DNA of 64,000 nucleotides from JAWKWH01 sp041397625 (GCA_041397625.1 JAWKWH010000003.1:248001-312000); one strand, 5' to 3'; shown: positions 8,199 to 17,187, counted from the stretch's first letter. Notes: a model not told the origin generated them from the letters alone. Numbers and translations are program-made.

Positions 8199-9371
8199 AT
8201 TCGTACACAGGTTGTCATCATCGGCTCGGGGCCGGCGGGCCTGCTGCTGGGGCAGCTTCTCGGCCGCGCCGGCATCGACAATGTCATTGTCGACCGTGTC
8301 AGCCGCGACTACATTTTAGGCCGTATCCGCGCCGGGGTGCTTGAAATGGGCACTGCCGCGCTGCTGGACGAAGCGGGCGCCGGCGAACGCATGCGCGGCG
8401 AAGGATTGGTTCATGGCGGCGTCGGCATGGGCTTCGACGGCCACCGCCACCGCATCGAGCTTGCCCGGCTGACCGGCGGCAAGCATGTGATCGTCTACGG
8501 CCAGACCGAGATGACGCGCGACCTGATGGATGCGCGCCAGTCGGCGGGATTTGAAACGCATTACGAGGCAGCCGAGGTGACGCCGCATGATTTCGACGGC
8601 GGCTCGCCCCATGTGACCTTCGACAAGGACGGTGCCACCCACCGCATCGACTGCGATTTCATCGCCGGTTGCGACGGCTTTCACGGTGTGTCGCGCAGAT
8701 CGGTGCCGGACCGGGCGATCGATATCTTCGAGCGGGTCTATCCGTTCGGCTGGATGGGGCTGTTGTCGGAGACGCCGCCGGTCGACGAGGAACTGGTCTA
8801 TACCAGCCACCAGCGCGGCTTCGCGCTGTGCTCGATGCGGTCGAAGACCCGCAGCCGCTACTATGTCCAGTGCCCGCTCGACGGCAAGGTCGACAACTGG
8901 CCGGACGACGTGTTCTGGGACGAATTGCGGCGCCGGCTTCCCGACGACCTGGCACAGGCGCTGGTGACCGGTCCGTCGATCGAAAAGTCGATCGCACCGC
9001 TCAGGTCCTTCGTCGCCGAGCCGATGCGCTTCGGCCGGCTGTTTCTCGCCGGCGACGCCGCCCATATCGTGCCGCCGACCGGCGCCAAGGGGCTGAACCT
9101 CGCGGCGAGCGACGTGCACTATCTGTTCGAGGGGCTGCGGGAACACTTCATCGACGGATCGAGCGCCGGCATCGATGCCTATTCCGCCCGCGCGCTGGCG
9201 CGGGTGTGGAAGGCGGAGCGGTTTTCCTGGTGGATGACAACGATGATGCACCGCTTTCCCGATACCGATGCGTTCGGCCGGCGCATGCAGCAGGCGGATT
9301 TCGAATATCTCGCCGGCTCGGAGTTGGCCTCGGCGTCGCTTGCCGAAAACTATGTCGGACTACCCTATTGA
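8199..9371 (+). CDS. pobA: 4-hydroxybenzoate 3-monooxygenase (p-hydroxybenzoate hydroxylase), apparent ATT start
   Basis: FAD and NAD(P)H-dependent hydroxylase converting 4-hydroxybenzoate to protocatechuate, 390 residues (394 is typical). FAD site VVIIGSGPAG at the extreme N-terminus, CDGFHG near residue 160 (DG motif) and LAGDAAHIVPPTGAKGLN near 285 (GD motif). The canonical N-terminus M-R-T-Q-V begins at an ATT codon at 8199, preceded by a perfect GGGAGGA (8188-8194) at ideal distance. The only in-frame ATG (8145) would add 18 residues that simply translate the Shine-Dalgarno and promoter. So either ATT is used or an ATG was mutated or misread. It heads the pobA-pcaCHGB operon. Confidence 0.9.
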   Translation: MRTQVVIIGSGPAGLLLGQLLGRAGIDNVIVDRVSRDYILGRIRAGVLEMGTAALLDEAGAGERMRGEGLVHGGVGMGFDGHRHRIELARLTGGKHVIVYGQTEMTRDLMDARQSAGFETHYEAAEVTPHDFDGGSPHVTFDKDGATHRIDCDFIAGCDGFHGVSRRSVPDRAIDIFERVYPFGWMGLLSETPPVDEELVYTSHQRGFALCSMRSKTRSRYYVQCPLDGKVDNWPDDVFWDELRRRLPDDLAQALVTGPSIEKSIAPLRSFVAEPMRFGRLFLAGDAAHIVPPTGAKGLNLAASDVHYLFEGLREHFIDGSSAGIDAYSARALARVWKAERFSWWMTTMMHRFPDTDAFGRRMQQADFEYLAGSELASASLAENYVGLPY

Positions 9372-9378
9372 GGTGATG

Positions 9379-9777
9379 ATGAGCACGGACAAGGACGAGC
9401 TTTCCAAGACCGGTGAGGCGACAAGGCGCCAGGTGCTCGGCGACAGCCATGTCGACCGCGCCCAGGCTGCGACCACGCCGTTCGACCGGCCGTTCCAGGA
9501 GATGATCACCGCCGCCGCCTGGGGGCATTTGTGGTCGCGGCCGGAAATCAGCCGGCGCGAGCGCTCGATGATCACCATCGCGCTGCTCGCCGCGCTCGGC
9601 CACGACGAGGAACTGGCGATGCACGTGCGGGCGACCGCGAATACCGGCGCCTCGGCCGACGACATCCGCGAGGCGCTGCTGCATGTGGCGATCTATGCCG
9701 GCGTGCCGGCGGCCAACCGGGCGCTCAGGATCGCCAAGCAGACCCTGGCTGAGATGAACGAAGCGGAAGGAAAATGA
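9379..9777 (+). CDS. pcaC: 4-carboxymuconolactone decarboxylase
   Basis: A small cytoplasmic enzyme of 132 residues from the AhpD/CMD fold that decarboxylates 4-carboxymuconolactone to 3-oxoadipate enol-lactone. The family core is clear: RERSMITIALLAALGHDEEL, then MHVRATANTGASADDIREAL and HVAIYAGVPAANRAL. Two adjacent ATGs (9376, 9379) follow GAGG at 9370-9373; the second has better spacing. It overlaps no neighbour but lies 7 bases after pobA and 1 base before pcaH. It is not fused to PcaD, unlike PcaL of some actinobacteria. Confidence 0.93.
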   Translation: MSTDKDELSKTGEATRRQVLGDSHVDRAQAATTPFDRPFQEMITAAAWGHLWSRPEISRRERSMITIALLAALGHDEELAMHVRATANTGASADDIREALLHVAIYAGVPAANRALRIAKQTLAEMNEAEGK

Positions 9778-9778
9778 C

Positions 9779-10519
9779 ATGAGCAACCTGCCGCCCGAAA
9801 CGGGCTCCTTCTTCCAGCGCGACCGCAACCGGCAACCGCCGGCCTATACGCCCTGGTACAAGACCTCCGTGCTGCGCTCGCCGCAAAAGGCACTGCTGTC
9901 GCTCGACAACACGATCAGCGAACTGACCGGTCCGGTGTTCGGACGCGAGATTCTCGGACCGCTCGACAACGACCTGATCCACAACTTCGCCAGGGACGGC
10001 GAGGCGGCCATTGGCGAGCGCATCATCGTCTACGGACGGGTACTCGACGAGCGCGGCAAGGGCGTGTCCAACGTGCTGGTGGAATTCTGGCAGGCCAACG
10101 CCGCCGGCCGCTACCGGCACAAGAAGGAAGGCTACATGGCGCCGCTCGATCCCAATTTCGGCGGTTGCGGCCGCACGATCACCGACGATGACGGCGGCTA
10201 TACCTTCCGCACCATCAGACCTGGCGCGTATCCGTGGTTGAATGGGGTCAACGACTGGCGGCCGGCGCACATCCATTTCTCGATCTTCGGCAGCGGCTTC
10301 GCGCAGCGGCTGATCACGCAGATGTATTTCGAGGGCGATCCGATGATCTGGCAATGTCCGATCGTGCGCACCATTCCCGACCGGCAGGCGATCGAACAGC
10401 TTGTCGCCGCGCTTGACATGGAGGCGGCGATCCCGATGGACGCGCGCGCCTATAAGTTCGACATCGTGCTGCGCGGCAGGCGCTCGACCATGTTCGAAAA
10501 CCGCGTGGAGGGCAATTGA
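9779..10519 (+). CDS. pcaH: Protocatechuate 3,4-dioxygenase beta subunit
   Basis: Iron-bearing subunit of the intradiol dioxygenase that cleaves protocatechuate to 3-carboxy-cis,cis-muconate; works with PcaG. 246 residues. The Fe(III) ligands expected for the family are visible: Tyr in NAAGRYRH near 115, Tyr in GAYPWLNG near 153, and the two His of PAHIHFSIFG near 165. The start ATG follows GGAAGGAAAA and lies one base after the pcaC stop. Tightly packed with pcaG. Confidence 0.96.
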   Translation: MSNLPPETGSFFQRDRNRQPPAYTPWYKTSVLRSPQKALLSLDNTISELTGPVFGREILGPLDNDLIHNFARDGEAAIGERIIVYGRVLDERGKGVSNVLVEFWQANAAGRYRHKKEGYMAPLDPNFGGCGRTITDDDGGYTFRTIRPGAYPWLNGVNDWRPAHIHFSIFGSGFAQRLITQMYFEGDPMIWQCPIVRTIPDRQAIEQLVAALDMEAAIPMDARAYKFDIVLRGRRSTMFENRVEGN

Positions 10520-10520
10520 G

Positions 10521-11135
10521 ATGGTGCAGGACCTCGGACGACTGAAGGAAACACCCTCGCAAACCGCGGGACCCTACGTGCATATCGGCGCCGTGCCGAA
10601 TTTTTCCGGCATCGGCGGCGTCTACCCGGAAGATCTCGGCGCCGCCATGGCACGCGACGGCGCCAAGGGCGAGCGCATCACCATCGAGGGGCATGTGATC
10701 GACGGTTCCGGTACGCCGCTGAAGGACGCGCTTCTGGAAATCTGGCAGGCCGACGCGGCTGGCCTCTACAATTCGCCGGCCGAAACCCGCGGCACCGCCG
10801 ACCCGGCCTTTGCCGGTTGGGGCAGGGCGCCGACCGACATGGATACGGGCCTGTTCCGCTTCGAGACAATCAAGCCCGGGCGGGTACCGTTTCGCGACGG
10901 CCGCCTGCAGGCGCCGCATGTGACGCTGTGGATCGTGGCGCGCGGCATCAATATCGGCCTGCACACGCGCATGTATTTCGGCGACGAGGAAAAGGCCAAC
11001 GCCGAGGATCCGGTGCTGGCGCGCATCGAGCACAGGGTGCGCGTGCCGACGCTGGTTGCGCCGCGTGACGGAAACACCTACAGCTTCGACATCCATTTGC
11101 AGGGTGAGCGCGAGACCGTGTTCTTCGATATTTGA
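10521..11135 (+). CDS. pcaG: Protocatechuate 3,4-dioxygenase alpha subunit
   Basis: Second subunit of the ring-cleavage dioxygenase, 204 residues, without the full set of iron ligands as usual for alpha subunits. Family sequence: KETPSQTAGPYVHIG at residues 9-23, then LEIWQADAAGLYNSP near 74, and PHVTLWIVARGINIGLHTRM near 132. The ATG at 10521 gives the correct N-terminus although the frame stays open upstream inside pcaH. The stop overlaps the pcaB start by one base. Confidence 0.95.
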   Translation: MVQDLGRLKETPSQTAGPYVHIGAVPNFSGIGGVYPEDLGAAMARDGAKGERITIEGHVIDGSGTPLKDALLEIWQADAAGLYNSPAETRGTADPAFAGWGRAPTDMDTGLFRFETIKPGRVPFRDGRLQAPHVTLWIVARGINIGLHTRMYFGDEEKANAEDPVLARIEHRVRVPTLVAPRDGNTYSFDIHLQGERETVFFDI

Positions 11136-12190
11136 TGCCCGTATTCGACCATCCGTTCCTCTCGGGCCTGCTCGGGGACGATGCCGTCGCGAAGCAACTG
11201 ACCGCTGAAGCCGACATCGCGGCGATGCTGCAGTTCGAGGTTGCGCTCGCCGGTGCCGAAGAGGCCGAGGGCGTCATTGCGGCCGGTTCAGCTGAGCGGA
11301 TCGGCGCGGCGGCCGATGCGTTTTCGGCCGACCTCGCAGCGCTCAACGAGGCGACGGCGCGCGACGGTGTCGTTGTGCCGGGGCTGCTTGCGCAGTTGCG
11401 CAAGGGGCTCGATGCCGAAACGGCGCAGGCGCTGCATTTCGGTGCCACCAGCCAGGACGTGGTCGACACCTCCTTTGCCATGCGGACGGTCGCGATCCTC
11501 GACGAGATAGGCGGGCGGCTTGCCGGCGTGATCGCGCGTCTCGACCGGCTGGAGGCGCGCGACGGCAACAAGACCGTGATGGCGCATACCCGCATGCAGG
11601 CGGCGATGCCGGTGACGGTGTCGCGCAAGATCGCAAGCTGGCGCGGGCCGCTGATGCGCCAGGCCGAACGGCTGGGCGACGTGCGCCGGGCGATCGGGAT
11701 CCTGCATTTCGGCGGCCCGGTCGGCACGCTCGGCGCGCTCGGCGGCAAGGGGCCGGCGGTGGCGCAGCGGCTGGCCGAGGCGCTCGGCCTCGACCTGCCC
11801 GAGGGCGCGCGCCATGCCGAACGCGACGCCCAGGCGGCGCTTGCCGCCTGGTTGAGCGCGATCACGGGCAGCCTCGGCAAGGCCGGCGCCGACATCGCGC
11901 TTGCCTCGCAGCAGGAGATGGACGAGATCGAGCTGTCGCGCGGCGGCGGATCGTCGGCCATGCCGCACAAGGTCAATCCGGTTGGCGCCGAGATACTGGT
12001 GACGCTGGCGCGGTTCAATGCGACGCTGGTCTCCGGCATGCACCAGGCGCTGGTGCACGAAAACGAGCGCTCGGGCGCCGCCTGGACGCTGGAATGGATG
12101 ATCCTGCCGCAGATGCTGCTGGCAACGGCGGCAGCCACGCGCACGGCCGACGGGCTGTTCCAGTCGATCGCCTTCGTGGCCATCGACTGA
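11135..12190 (+). CDS. pcaB: 3-carboxy-cis,cis-muconate cycloisomerase
   Basis: Fumarase/aspartase superfamily enzyme that lactonises carboxymuconate; 351 residues, within the shorter alphaproteobacterial range (pseudomonad enzymes are about 450). The signature loop GGGSSAMPHKVNPV near residue 270 and GATSQDVVDTSFAMR near residue 103 carry the expected catalytic and substrate contacts. The ATG shares its A with the pcaG stop (TGATG). Completes the operon set pobA-pcaCHGB; pcaD and the regulator pcaQ, often linked in rhizobia, are absent here. Confidence 0.93.
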   Translation: MPVFDHPFLSGLLGDDAVAKQLTAEADIAAMLQFEVALAGAEEAEGVIAAGSAERIGAAADAFSADLAALNEATARDGVVVPGLLAQLRKGLDAETAQALHFGATSQDVVDTSFAMRTVAILDEIGGRLAGVIARLDRLEARDGNKTVMAHTRMQAAMPVTVSRKIASWRGPLMRQAERLGDVRRAIGILHFGGPVGTLGALGGKGPAVAQRLAEALGLDLPEGARHAERDAQAALAAWLSAITGSLGKAGADIALASQQEMDEIELSRGGGSSAMPHKVNPVGAEILVTLARFNATLVSGMHQALVHENERSGAAWTLEWMILPQMLLATAAATRTADGLFQSIAFVAID

Positions 12191-12209
12191 ACGGGAGCCG
12201 GTAATCTTA

Positions 12210-13400
12210 ATGCAGCCGCGCTCGATTATCGTCTACTGCGGATTGCTGATGTCGGCCGCTGCGTTTTCAACCGACGTCACGCTGCCGGCATTCGGCGACA
12301 TGGAAGCCGGTTTGCAGACCAGCAAGACGCTGGTGCAATGGACCATTCCGGCCTTCATGATCGCCGCCGGCCTGGGGCAGGTCTTCTGGGGCGGCGTGTC
12401 GGACAGGTTCGGCCGGCGACCGGCGCTGGCGGCGGGCCTGGGCATTTTCCTGGCCGGCTGCCTGTTCGCCGCGTTCGCGCCCGACATCCGCATCTTGCTG
12501 GCCGCCAGAGCGCTGCAAGGCTTCGGTTCGGCGGTGGCGATGGTGTCGTCGCGGGCGATCGTGCGCGATCTCCATACCGGTCAGGAACTGGCGCGCGGGC
12601 TGGCGCTGGCCTCGGCGATCTTCGCCACGGGACCGATCATCGCGCCGCTGGGCGGCGGGATAATCGCCGAACTGGCCGGCTGGCGGATGATCTTCGCCGT
12701 ATTGGCGCTCTATGGCGCGATCATGCTGGCCGTGCTTGTCCGGATGCCGGAAACGCTGGCGGCGAAAACGCCGGACGCCACCAGACTGGCGACGATCGCG
12801 CGGCGTTCGGGACGGATGTTGCGCAACCCGCAATCGCGCCATTTTCTGATCGCTTCGGCACTCACAAGCTCGATCATGTTCCTGATCCTGACCAGCCTGC
12901 CGGTGATCTACGAGGTTCACTTCGGCGTCAGCGGCTTCGTCTTCTCGGTGTTCTTCGCCATCCACGGTTTCGGCATCATCGTCGGGCAGATCGCCAACCG
13001 GCGGCTGATCCCGATCCTCGGCGTGGTCAAGACGACGATCGTCGCCGGCCTGGTGCTGACGGTGACGGCACTGGCGGTCATCGCGGCGACGCTGTCCGGT
13101 TTCATCAATGCCTATGTCATGTCGGCGCTTATGGTGGTGTTCGCGACCAGTTACCTGATCGTCTATTCGAACAGCACGTCGCTGGTGCTCGACCCGCATG
13201 GCGACATCGCCGGCTTCGCCGCCGCCGTGTTCGGCTTCTTCAGCCAGTTGGGCGGGGCGATCATCACCGCCGTCATCGTTGTCTTCACCGGGGCGAGCGT
13301 GATCGGCTTCGGCATCGCACTGCTGTCGCTCTGCCTTGCCAGCCTCGGCGCGACGGCGCTGTGGCAGGCCGGCGCCAAGGCCAGGTTGCGCGCTACATAG
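12210..13400 (+). CDS. MFS transporter, Bcr/CflA drug-resistance family
   Basis: A 396-residue inner-membrane protein with 12 predicted helices. The loop 2-3 motif GGVSDRFGRRPALAAG near residue 60 is the MFS motif A, and the N-terminus STDVTLPAFGDM resembles Bcr/CflA members. It begins 19 bases after pcaB behind GGGAG and may share the pca transcript, so transport of an aromatic acid or export of a toxic intermediate is possible. Its last 8 bases overlap the convergent paaZ stop. Family function is usually drug export; substrate unknown. Confidence 0.85.
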   Translation: MQPRSIIVYCGLLMSAAAFSTDVTLPAFGDMEAGLQTSKTLVQWTIPAFMIAAGLGQVFWGGVSDRFGRRPALAAGLGIFLAGCLFAAFAPDIRILLAARALQGFGSAVAMVSSRAIVRDLHTGQELARGLALASAIFATGPIIAPLGGGIIAELAGWRMIFAVLALYGAIMLAVLVRMPETLAAKTPDATRLATIARRSGRMLRNPQSRHFLIASALTSSIMFLILTSLPVIYEVHFGVSGFVFSVFFAIHGFGIIVGQIANRRLIPILGVVKTTIVAGLVLTVTALAVIAATLSGFINAYVMSALMVVFATSYLIVYSNSTSLVLDPHGDIAGFAAAVFGFFSQLGGAIITAVIVVFTGASVIGFGIALLSLCLASLGATALWQAGAKARLRAT

Positions 13401-15408
13401 CGTTCATCGTCAGCAGCTCGTATTCGGCGACCTGCTCATCGTCCTGGTTGCGCACGGCGACGTGCCAGCGAACCTCGCCATACTCGTCGTTGCGCCTGGT
13501 CTTGTGCATGGCGGTCAGCCGCACCTTCAGCGTGTCGCCGGGCGAGACCGGTTTCTGGAAGCGCAGATTGTCGAGGCCGTAATTGGCCAGCACCGGGCCC
13601 GGATCGGGGTCGACGAACAGGCCGGCGGCGAAGCTCAGGATCAGATAGCCGTGGGCGACGCGGCCGGGGAAGAACGGGTTGGCACTTGCCGCCTCCTCGT
13701 CCATGTGGGCATAGAATGTGTCGCCGGTGAACTCGGCGAAATGCTCGATATCGGCGAGCGTGACGGTGCGCGGCGCGGTCTCGATCGAATGGCCGATCTC
13801 GAGTTCGGAAAAGCGCATGCGGAACGGGTGCCGGTCCTTCTCGATCTTTCGCGAGCCGGGCACATAGGTGCGGGTGATGCCGGCGAGGATGTCGGGGCTG
13901 CCCTGGACGGCGGTGCGCTGCATGTAGTGGGCAACGCCGCGAATGCCGCCCATCTCCTCGCCGCCGCCGGCGCGGCCGGGGCCGCCATGAACCAGGTGCG
14001 GCAGCGGCGCGCCGTGGCCGGTGGCGTCCTTGCCGGTGTCGCGATTGGCGAAATAGAGCCTGCCGTGCCAGGCGCCGGCCTGTTCGACCGCCTGGCGGGC
14101 GACGGCGGGATCGTGGGTGAACACGGAGGCGACCAGCGAGCCCTTGCCGCGATTGGCGGTGGCAAGCGCGTGGGCGAGGTCGCGATAGCCCATCACGGTC
14201 GAGACGGGGCCGAAGGCTTCCGTCGCATGCACCTTCTCGGCGCCGTCGGGATCGTCGCAGCAGAAGAGCAGCGGCGACAGGAAGGCGCCGTCCCCGGCGG
14301 CAAGCGCGTCGGGGTCGCCGTAGACGCGGCGCGCTTCCGAACCGATGATCGCCGCCTTCTCGAGCACGTCGTCGCGCTGGGCGAGGCTTGCGAGCGCGCC
14401 CATGCGCGTCGCCTCGTCGCGCGGATCGCCGACCGTTGTCCTGGCAAGCCGCGCGGATACCGCCTCGATCACCGCGTCGCGGTGGGCGTCGGGCACCAGG
14501 ATGCGGCGGATCGCCGTGCATTTCTGGCCGGCCTTGGCCGTCATCTCGCGGTGCACCTCGCGCACCAGCGCGTCGAATTCGGGCGAGCCCGGTTCGGCGT
14601 CGGGGCCGAGAATGGTGGCGTTGAGCGAATCCTGTTCGGCGACGAAGCGCACCGAGTTGTCAAGCACGTTGGCGTTGCCGCGCAGCAGGCGCGCCGTTGC
14701 CGCCGAGCCGGTGAACGAAACCACGTCCTGGGGTCCGAGCCGGTCGAGCAGGTCGCCGGTCGAGCCGGTGACGAGCTGCACGGCGCCCTCCGGCAGCAGG
14801 CCGGATTCGACGATCATGCGGAAGGCGGCTTCGGCCAGCCAGGCGGTGGCCGAGGCCGGCTTGACGATGGCCGGCACGCCGGCGAGCAGGGTGGGCGAGA
14901 GCTTTTCCAGCATGCCCCAGACCGGGAAATTGAAGGCGTTGATGTGGACGGCGACGCCCTGCAGCGAGGTCAGCACGTGCTGGCCGAGGAAGTTGCCCGA
15001 CCGGCCGAACTGCTCGCGGTCGCCCTCGACCAGCACGGTGTCGTCGGGCAGTTCGCGCCGTCCCTTGGACGAATAGACGAACAGCGTGCCGATGCCGCCG
15101 TCGATGTCGATCATCGCGTCGGTCCTGGTCGTGCCGGTATCGTAGGAGAGTTCGTAGAGGGGGTCGCGGCGCTCGTTCAGGTACTGCGCCAGCGCCTTCA
15201 GCGCCTGCGCGCGCTGGTGGAAGGTCATGGCGCGCAGCGCCGGGCCGCCGACGGTGCGGGCGTGGTCGGCCATGGCGGCGAAATCAAGCGCGGCGCCGCC
15301 GATCTCGGCGACGATATCGCCGGTCACCGCGCTTTTCAGCGCCGATCTGCCGGCGCCGGGCTCGACCCAGCGGCCGGCGGCATAGCTTTGAAGTTGCAGG
15401 ACTGTCAT
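13393..15408 (-). CDS. paaZ: PaaZ: oxepin-CoA hydrolase / 3-oxo-5,6-dehydrosuberyl-CoA semialdehyde dehydrogenase
   Basis: Bifunctional ring-opening enzyme of the phenylacetate pathway, 671 residues, close to the 681 of E. coli. Residues 1 to about 520 form the aldehyde dehydrogenase; VSFTGSAATAR near 233 is the NAD fold and AGQKCTAIRR near 295 holds the catalytic Cys. The C-terminal 150 residues are a MaoC-like hydratase with FTGDTFYAHMDEEAA, the Asp and His of the hydratase active site. It is the second gene of an operon with a cytochrome P450, 16 bases downstream of that gene. Confidence 0.95.
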   Translation of the reverse strand: MTVLQLQSYAAGRWVEPGAGRSALKSAVTGDIVAEIGGAALDFAAMADHARTVGGPALRAMTFHQRAQALKALAQYLNERRDPLYELSYDTGTTRTDAMIDIDGGIGTLFVYSSKGRRELPDDTVLVEGDREQFGRSGNFLGQHVLTSLQGVAVHINAFNFPVWGMLEKLSPTLLAGVPAIVKPASATAWLAEAAFRMIVESGLLPEGAVQLVTGSTGDLLDRLGPQDVVSFTGSAATARLLRGNANVLDNSVRFVAEQDSLNATILGPDAEPGSPEFDALVREVHREMTAKAGQKCTAIRRILVPDAHRDAVIEAVSARLARTTVGDPRDEATRMGALASLAQRDDVLEKAAIIGSEARRVYGDPDALAAGDGAFLSPLLFCCDDPDGAEKVHATEAFGPVSTVMGYRDLAHALATANRGKGSLVASVFTHDPAVARQAVEQAGAWHGRLYFANRDTGKDATGHGAPLPHLVHGGPGRAGGGEEMGGIRGVAHYMQRTAVQGSPDILAGITRTYVPGSRKIEKDRHPFRMRFSELEIGHSIETAPRTVTLADIEHFAEFTGDTFYAHMDEEAASANPFFPGRVAHGYLILSFAAGLFVDPDPGPVLANYGLDNLRFQKPVSPGDTLKVRLTAMHKTRRNDEYGEVRWHVAVRNQDDEQVAEYELLTMNAM

Positions 15409-15424
15409 CTAATTCTCCTGTTGG

Positions 15425-16636
15425 TCAGCGCAGCCGGGCCGGCAGCGAGGCATAGCCGCGGAAGCGCACGCGACCGTTGCGTACGGCATTTCCGGTCAAT
15501 TGGTAGCCGGGAAACCGCTCGAGGAAGCGGGTGACGGCGATACGGCCTTCCATGCGGGCAAGCGAAAAGCCGACGCACAGATGCGGTCCGCCGGCGAAGG
15601 CATGATGCTTGTTGGGCTTGCGGGTGATGTCGAGCCGGTCGGGATCGGGAAACTGGCGCGGGTCGCGGTTGGCCGCGCCGATGCACAGATGGATGCGGGT
15701 GCCTGCCGGGATTTCCTCGCCATGGAATTCGACCGGCCCGGTCGACATGCGGTTGCCGAGTTGATTGGGGCTTTCGAAGCGCAGGAACTCGTCGACTGCG
15801 GTGGTGACGAGCGAGGGGTCGGCGATCAGCTTGCGGCGCTCGTCGGGCCAGGCATCAAGGCTCGCCAGCGCGTTGCCGATCAGGTTGGTCGTCGTCTCGT
15901 GACCTGCGTTCAAGATGAAGATGCAGTTTTGCAGCAGCTCGGTCTCGGTCAGCTTCTCGCCGCCGACGCCGTCGATCAGCCGCGTCAGCACGTCGGTCGC
16001 GGGATCGCCGGGCTTGCGGCGGCGCTCGTCGGCAAGGTCCTTCAGATAGGCCTTGAAGTCGGTGACGGCGTTGTTGCCGCGTTCCTCCTGCTCCTTCGTC
16101 AGCACCGGCTCCAACGCGCCGAGGATCGCCAGCGACCAGTCGCGCAGCGGCCCGCGCTCGGCTCGCGGGATATCGAACAGATTGCCGATCACCTCGACGG
16201 GGATGGCGGAGGCGAAGTCCTCGATCAGGTCGGCCTCGTCCTTTTCGTCGAGGGCGGCGATCAAGCGTTCGACCAGCGCGATCAGGCCCGGTTCCATGGC
16301 GGCGAGCGCGCGCGGATTGAGCGCGCCGACCATGATCTTCCTGACCCTGGTGTGCAGCGGCGGGTCGGAGAAGACCAGGCTGGTGGTGTGATGCTCGTAG
16401 AGCGGCGTGTCGCCGTATTTGGGCCAGAACTCGACCTTCTTGTCGGAGGAAAAGGCGGTGGTGTCGCGGTAGACGCGGTCGAGATCGTCGAAGCGCGACA
16501 GCATGATCGAGCCGTCGGTGAAATGCTTGACCGGCGCGTGCTCGAGCAGGGCATGGTAGACGGGAAACGGATCGTCGACGAAGCCGGCCGGCAGGTCGTT
16601 CAGTTCGAACGAGTTGGCCAGTGCCGCATCTGCCAT
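15425..16636 (-). CDS. Cytochrome P450 (bacterial class), first gene of the paaZ operon
   Basis: A soluble haem monooxygenase of 403 residues. Oxygen-binding I-helix ILNAGHETTTN near residue 245, the ExxR of DEFLRFESP near 290, and the Cys ligand in FAGGPHLCVGFSLAR near 350 are all intact. The ATG at 16636 has GGGAGGAG about 9 bases upstream; the frame stays open further but without homology. No ferredoxin or ferredoxin reductase gene adjoins it; PaaE, encoded 9 kb away, is the nearest 2Fe-2S reductase. Position ahead of paaZ and behind a palindrome shared with paaI implies regulation with phenylacetate. Substrate unknown, perhaps an aromatic precursor. Confidence 0.92.
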   Translation of the reverse strand: MADAALANSFELNDLPAGFVDDPFPVYHALLEHAPVKHFTDGSIMLSRFDDLDRVYRDTTAFSSDKKVEFWPKYGDTPLYEHHTTSLVFSDPPLHTRVRKIMVGALNPRALAAMEPGLIALVERLIAALDEKDEADLIEDFASAIPVEVIGNLFDIPRAERGPLRDWSLAILGALEPVLTKEQEERGNNAVTDFKAYLKDLADERRRKPGDPATDVLTRLIDGVGGEKLTETELLQNCIFILNAGHETTTNLIGNALASLDAWPDERRKLIADPSLVTTAVDEFLRFESPNQLGNRMSTGPVEFHGEEIPAGTRIHLCIGAANRDPRQFPDPDRLDITRKPNKHHAFAGGPHLCVGFSLARMEGRIAVTRFLERFPGYQLTGNAVRNGRVRFRGYASLPARLR

Positions 16637-16685
16637 GATCGGGTCTCCTCCCAGTGTCCCGCGTCGATCGGATTTCTGTATTATT

Positions 16686-16697
16686 GACCGGCCGGTC
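16686..16697. promoter_or_regulatory. Candidate PaaR (TetR) operator between P450-paaZ and paaIK
   Basis: The perfect palindrome GACCGGCCGGTC lies in the 110-base divergent region, continued by GGT on the right. It resembles the ACCG-rich palindromes bound by TetR-type PaaR proteins. Its position suits control of both the P450-paaZ operon and paaI-paaK-paaR. Binding is inferred. GC-rich palindromes of this size are not rare in such a genome. Confidence 0.55.
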
Positions 16698-16746
16698 GGT
16701 TTATGCAAGTGTGAATCGACGACACTATCGGGGAGGAGCGTTGCCG

Positions 16747-17187
16747 ATGACGTCTGAGGAGATCGCCACGAGAAGCGCCGAGGCGATGTGGGCGCGCGAC
16801 GACGCGTCGAAATGGCTCGGCCTGTCGCTCGACGAGATCGGACCGGGCAGGGCGGTGATGTCGATGGTGGTCGAAAAGCACCACACCAACGGCCACGACA
16901 TCTGCCATGGCGGATTCATCTTCACGCTTGCCGACTCGACCTTCGCCTTTGCCTGCAACAGCCACAACAAGATCACGGTGGCGCAGCAAGTGTCGATCAC
17001 CTTCATTGCGCCGGGACAGCTCGGCGACCGATTGGTGGCCGACGGGCGCGAAGTGTCGCGCTCGGGCCGTTCCGGCGTCTACGACATCGAGGTTGCCCGC
17101 GAGGACGGCACGCTGGTCGCGACCTTCCGCGGCCTGTCGCGCACGATAAAGGGCAGCCATTTCCCCGAGGAAGACGAACGAAAATAG
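16747..17187 (+). CDS. paaI: PaaI acyl-CoA thioesterase (hotdog fold)
   Basis: A 146-residue hotdog thioesterase that hydrolyses phenylacetyl-CoA and hydroxylated derivatives, recovering CoA when the pathway stalls. Characteristic ICHGGFIFTLADSTFAFACN near residue 55 includes the catalytic region and VAQQVSITFIAPGQLGDRL follows. The ATG at 16747 has GGGGAGGAG 7 bases upstream. First of paaI-paaK(-paaR), divergent from the P450. Confidence 0.94.
   Translation: MTSEEIATRSAEAMWARDDASKWLGLSLDEIGPGRAVMSMVVEKHHTNGHDICHGGFIFTLADSTFAFACNSHNKITVAQQVSITFIAPGQLGDRLVADGREVSRSGRSGVYDIEVAREDGTLVATFRGLSRTIKGSHFPEEDERK

Noticed and set aside
13336..15534. Long open frame (over 700 codons) on the plus strand opposite paaZ
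   Set aside because: Antisense frame produced by high third-position GC. Its Arg/His/Gly-rich sequence has no domain, and paaZ on the minus strand is unmistakable.
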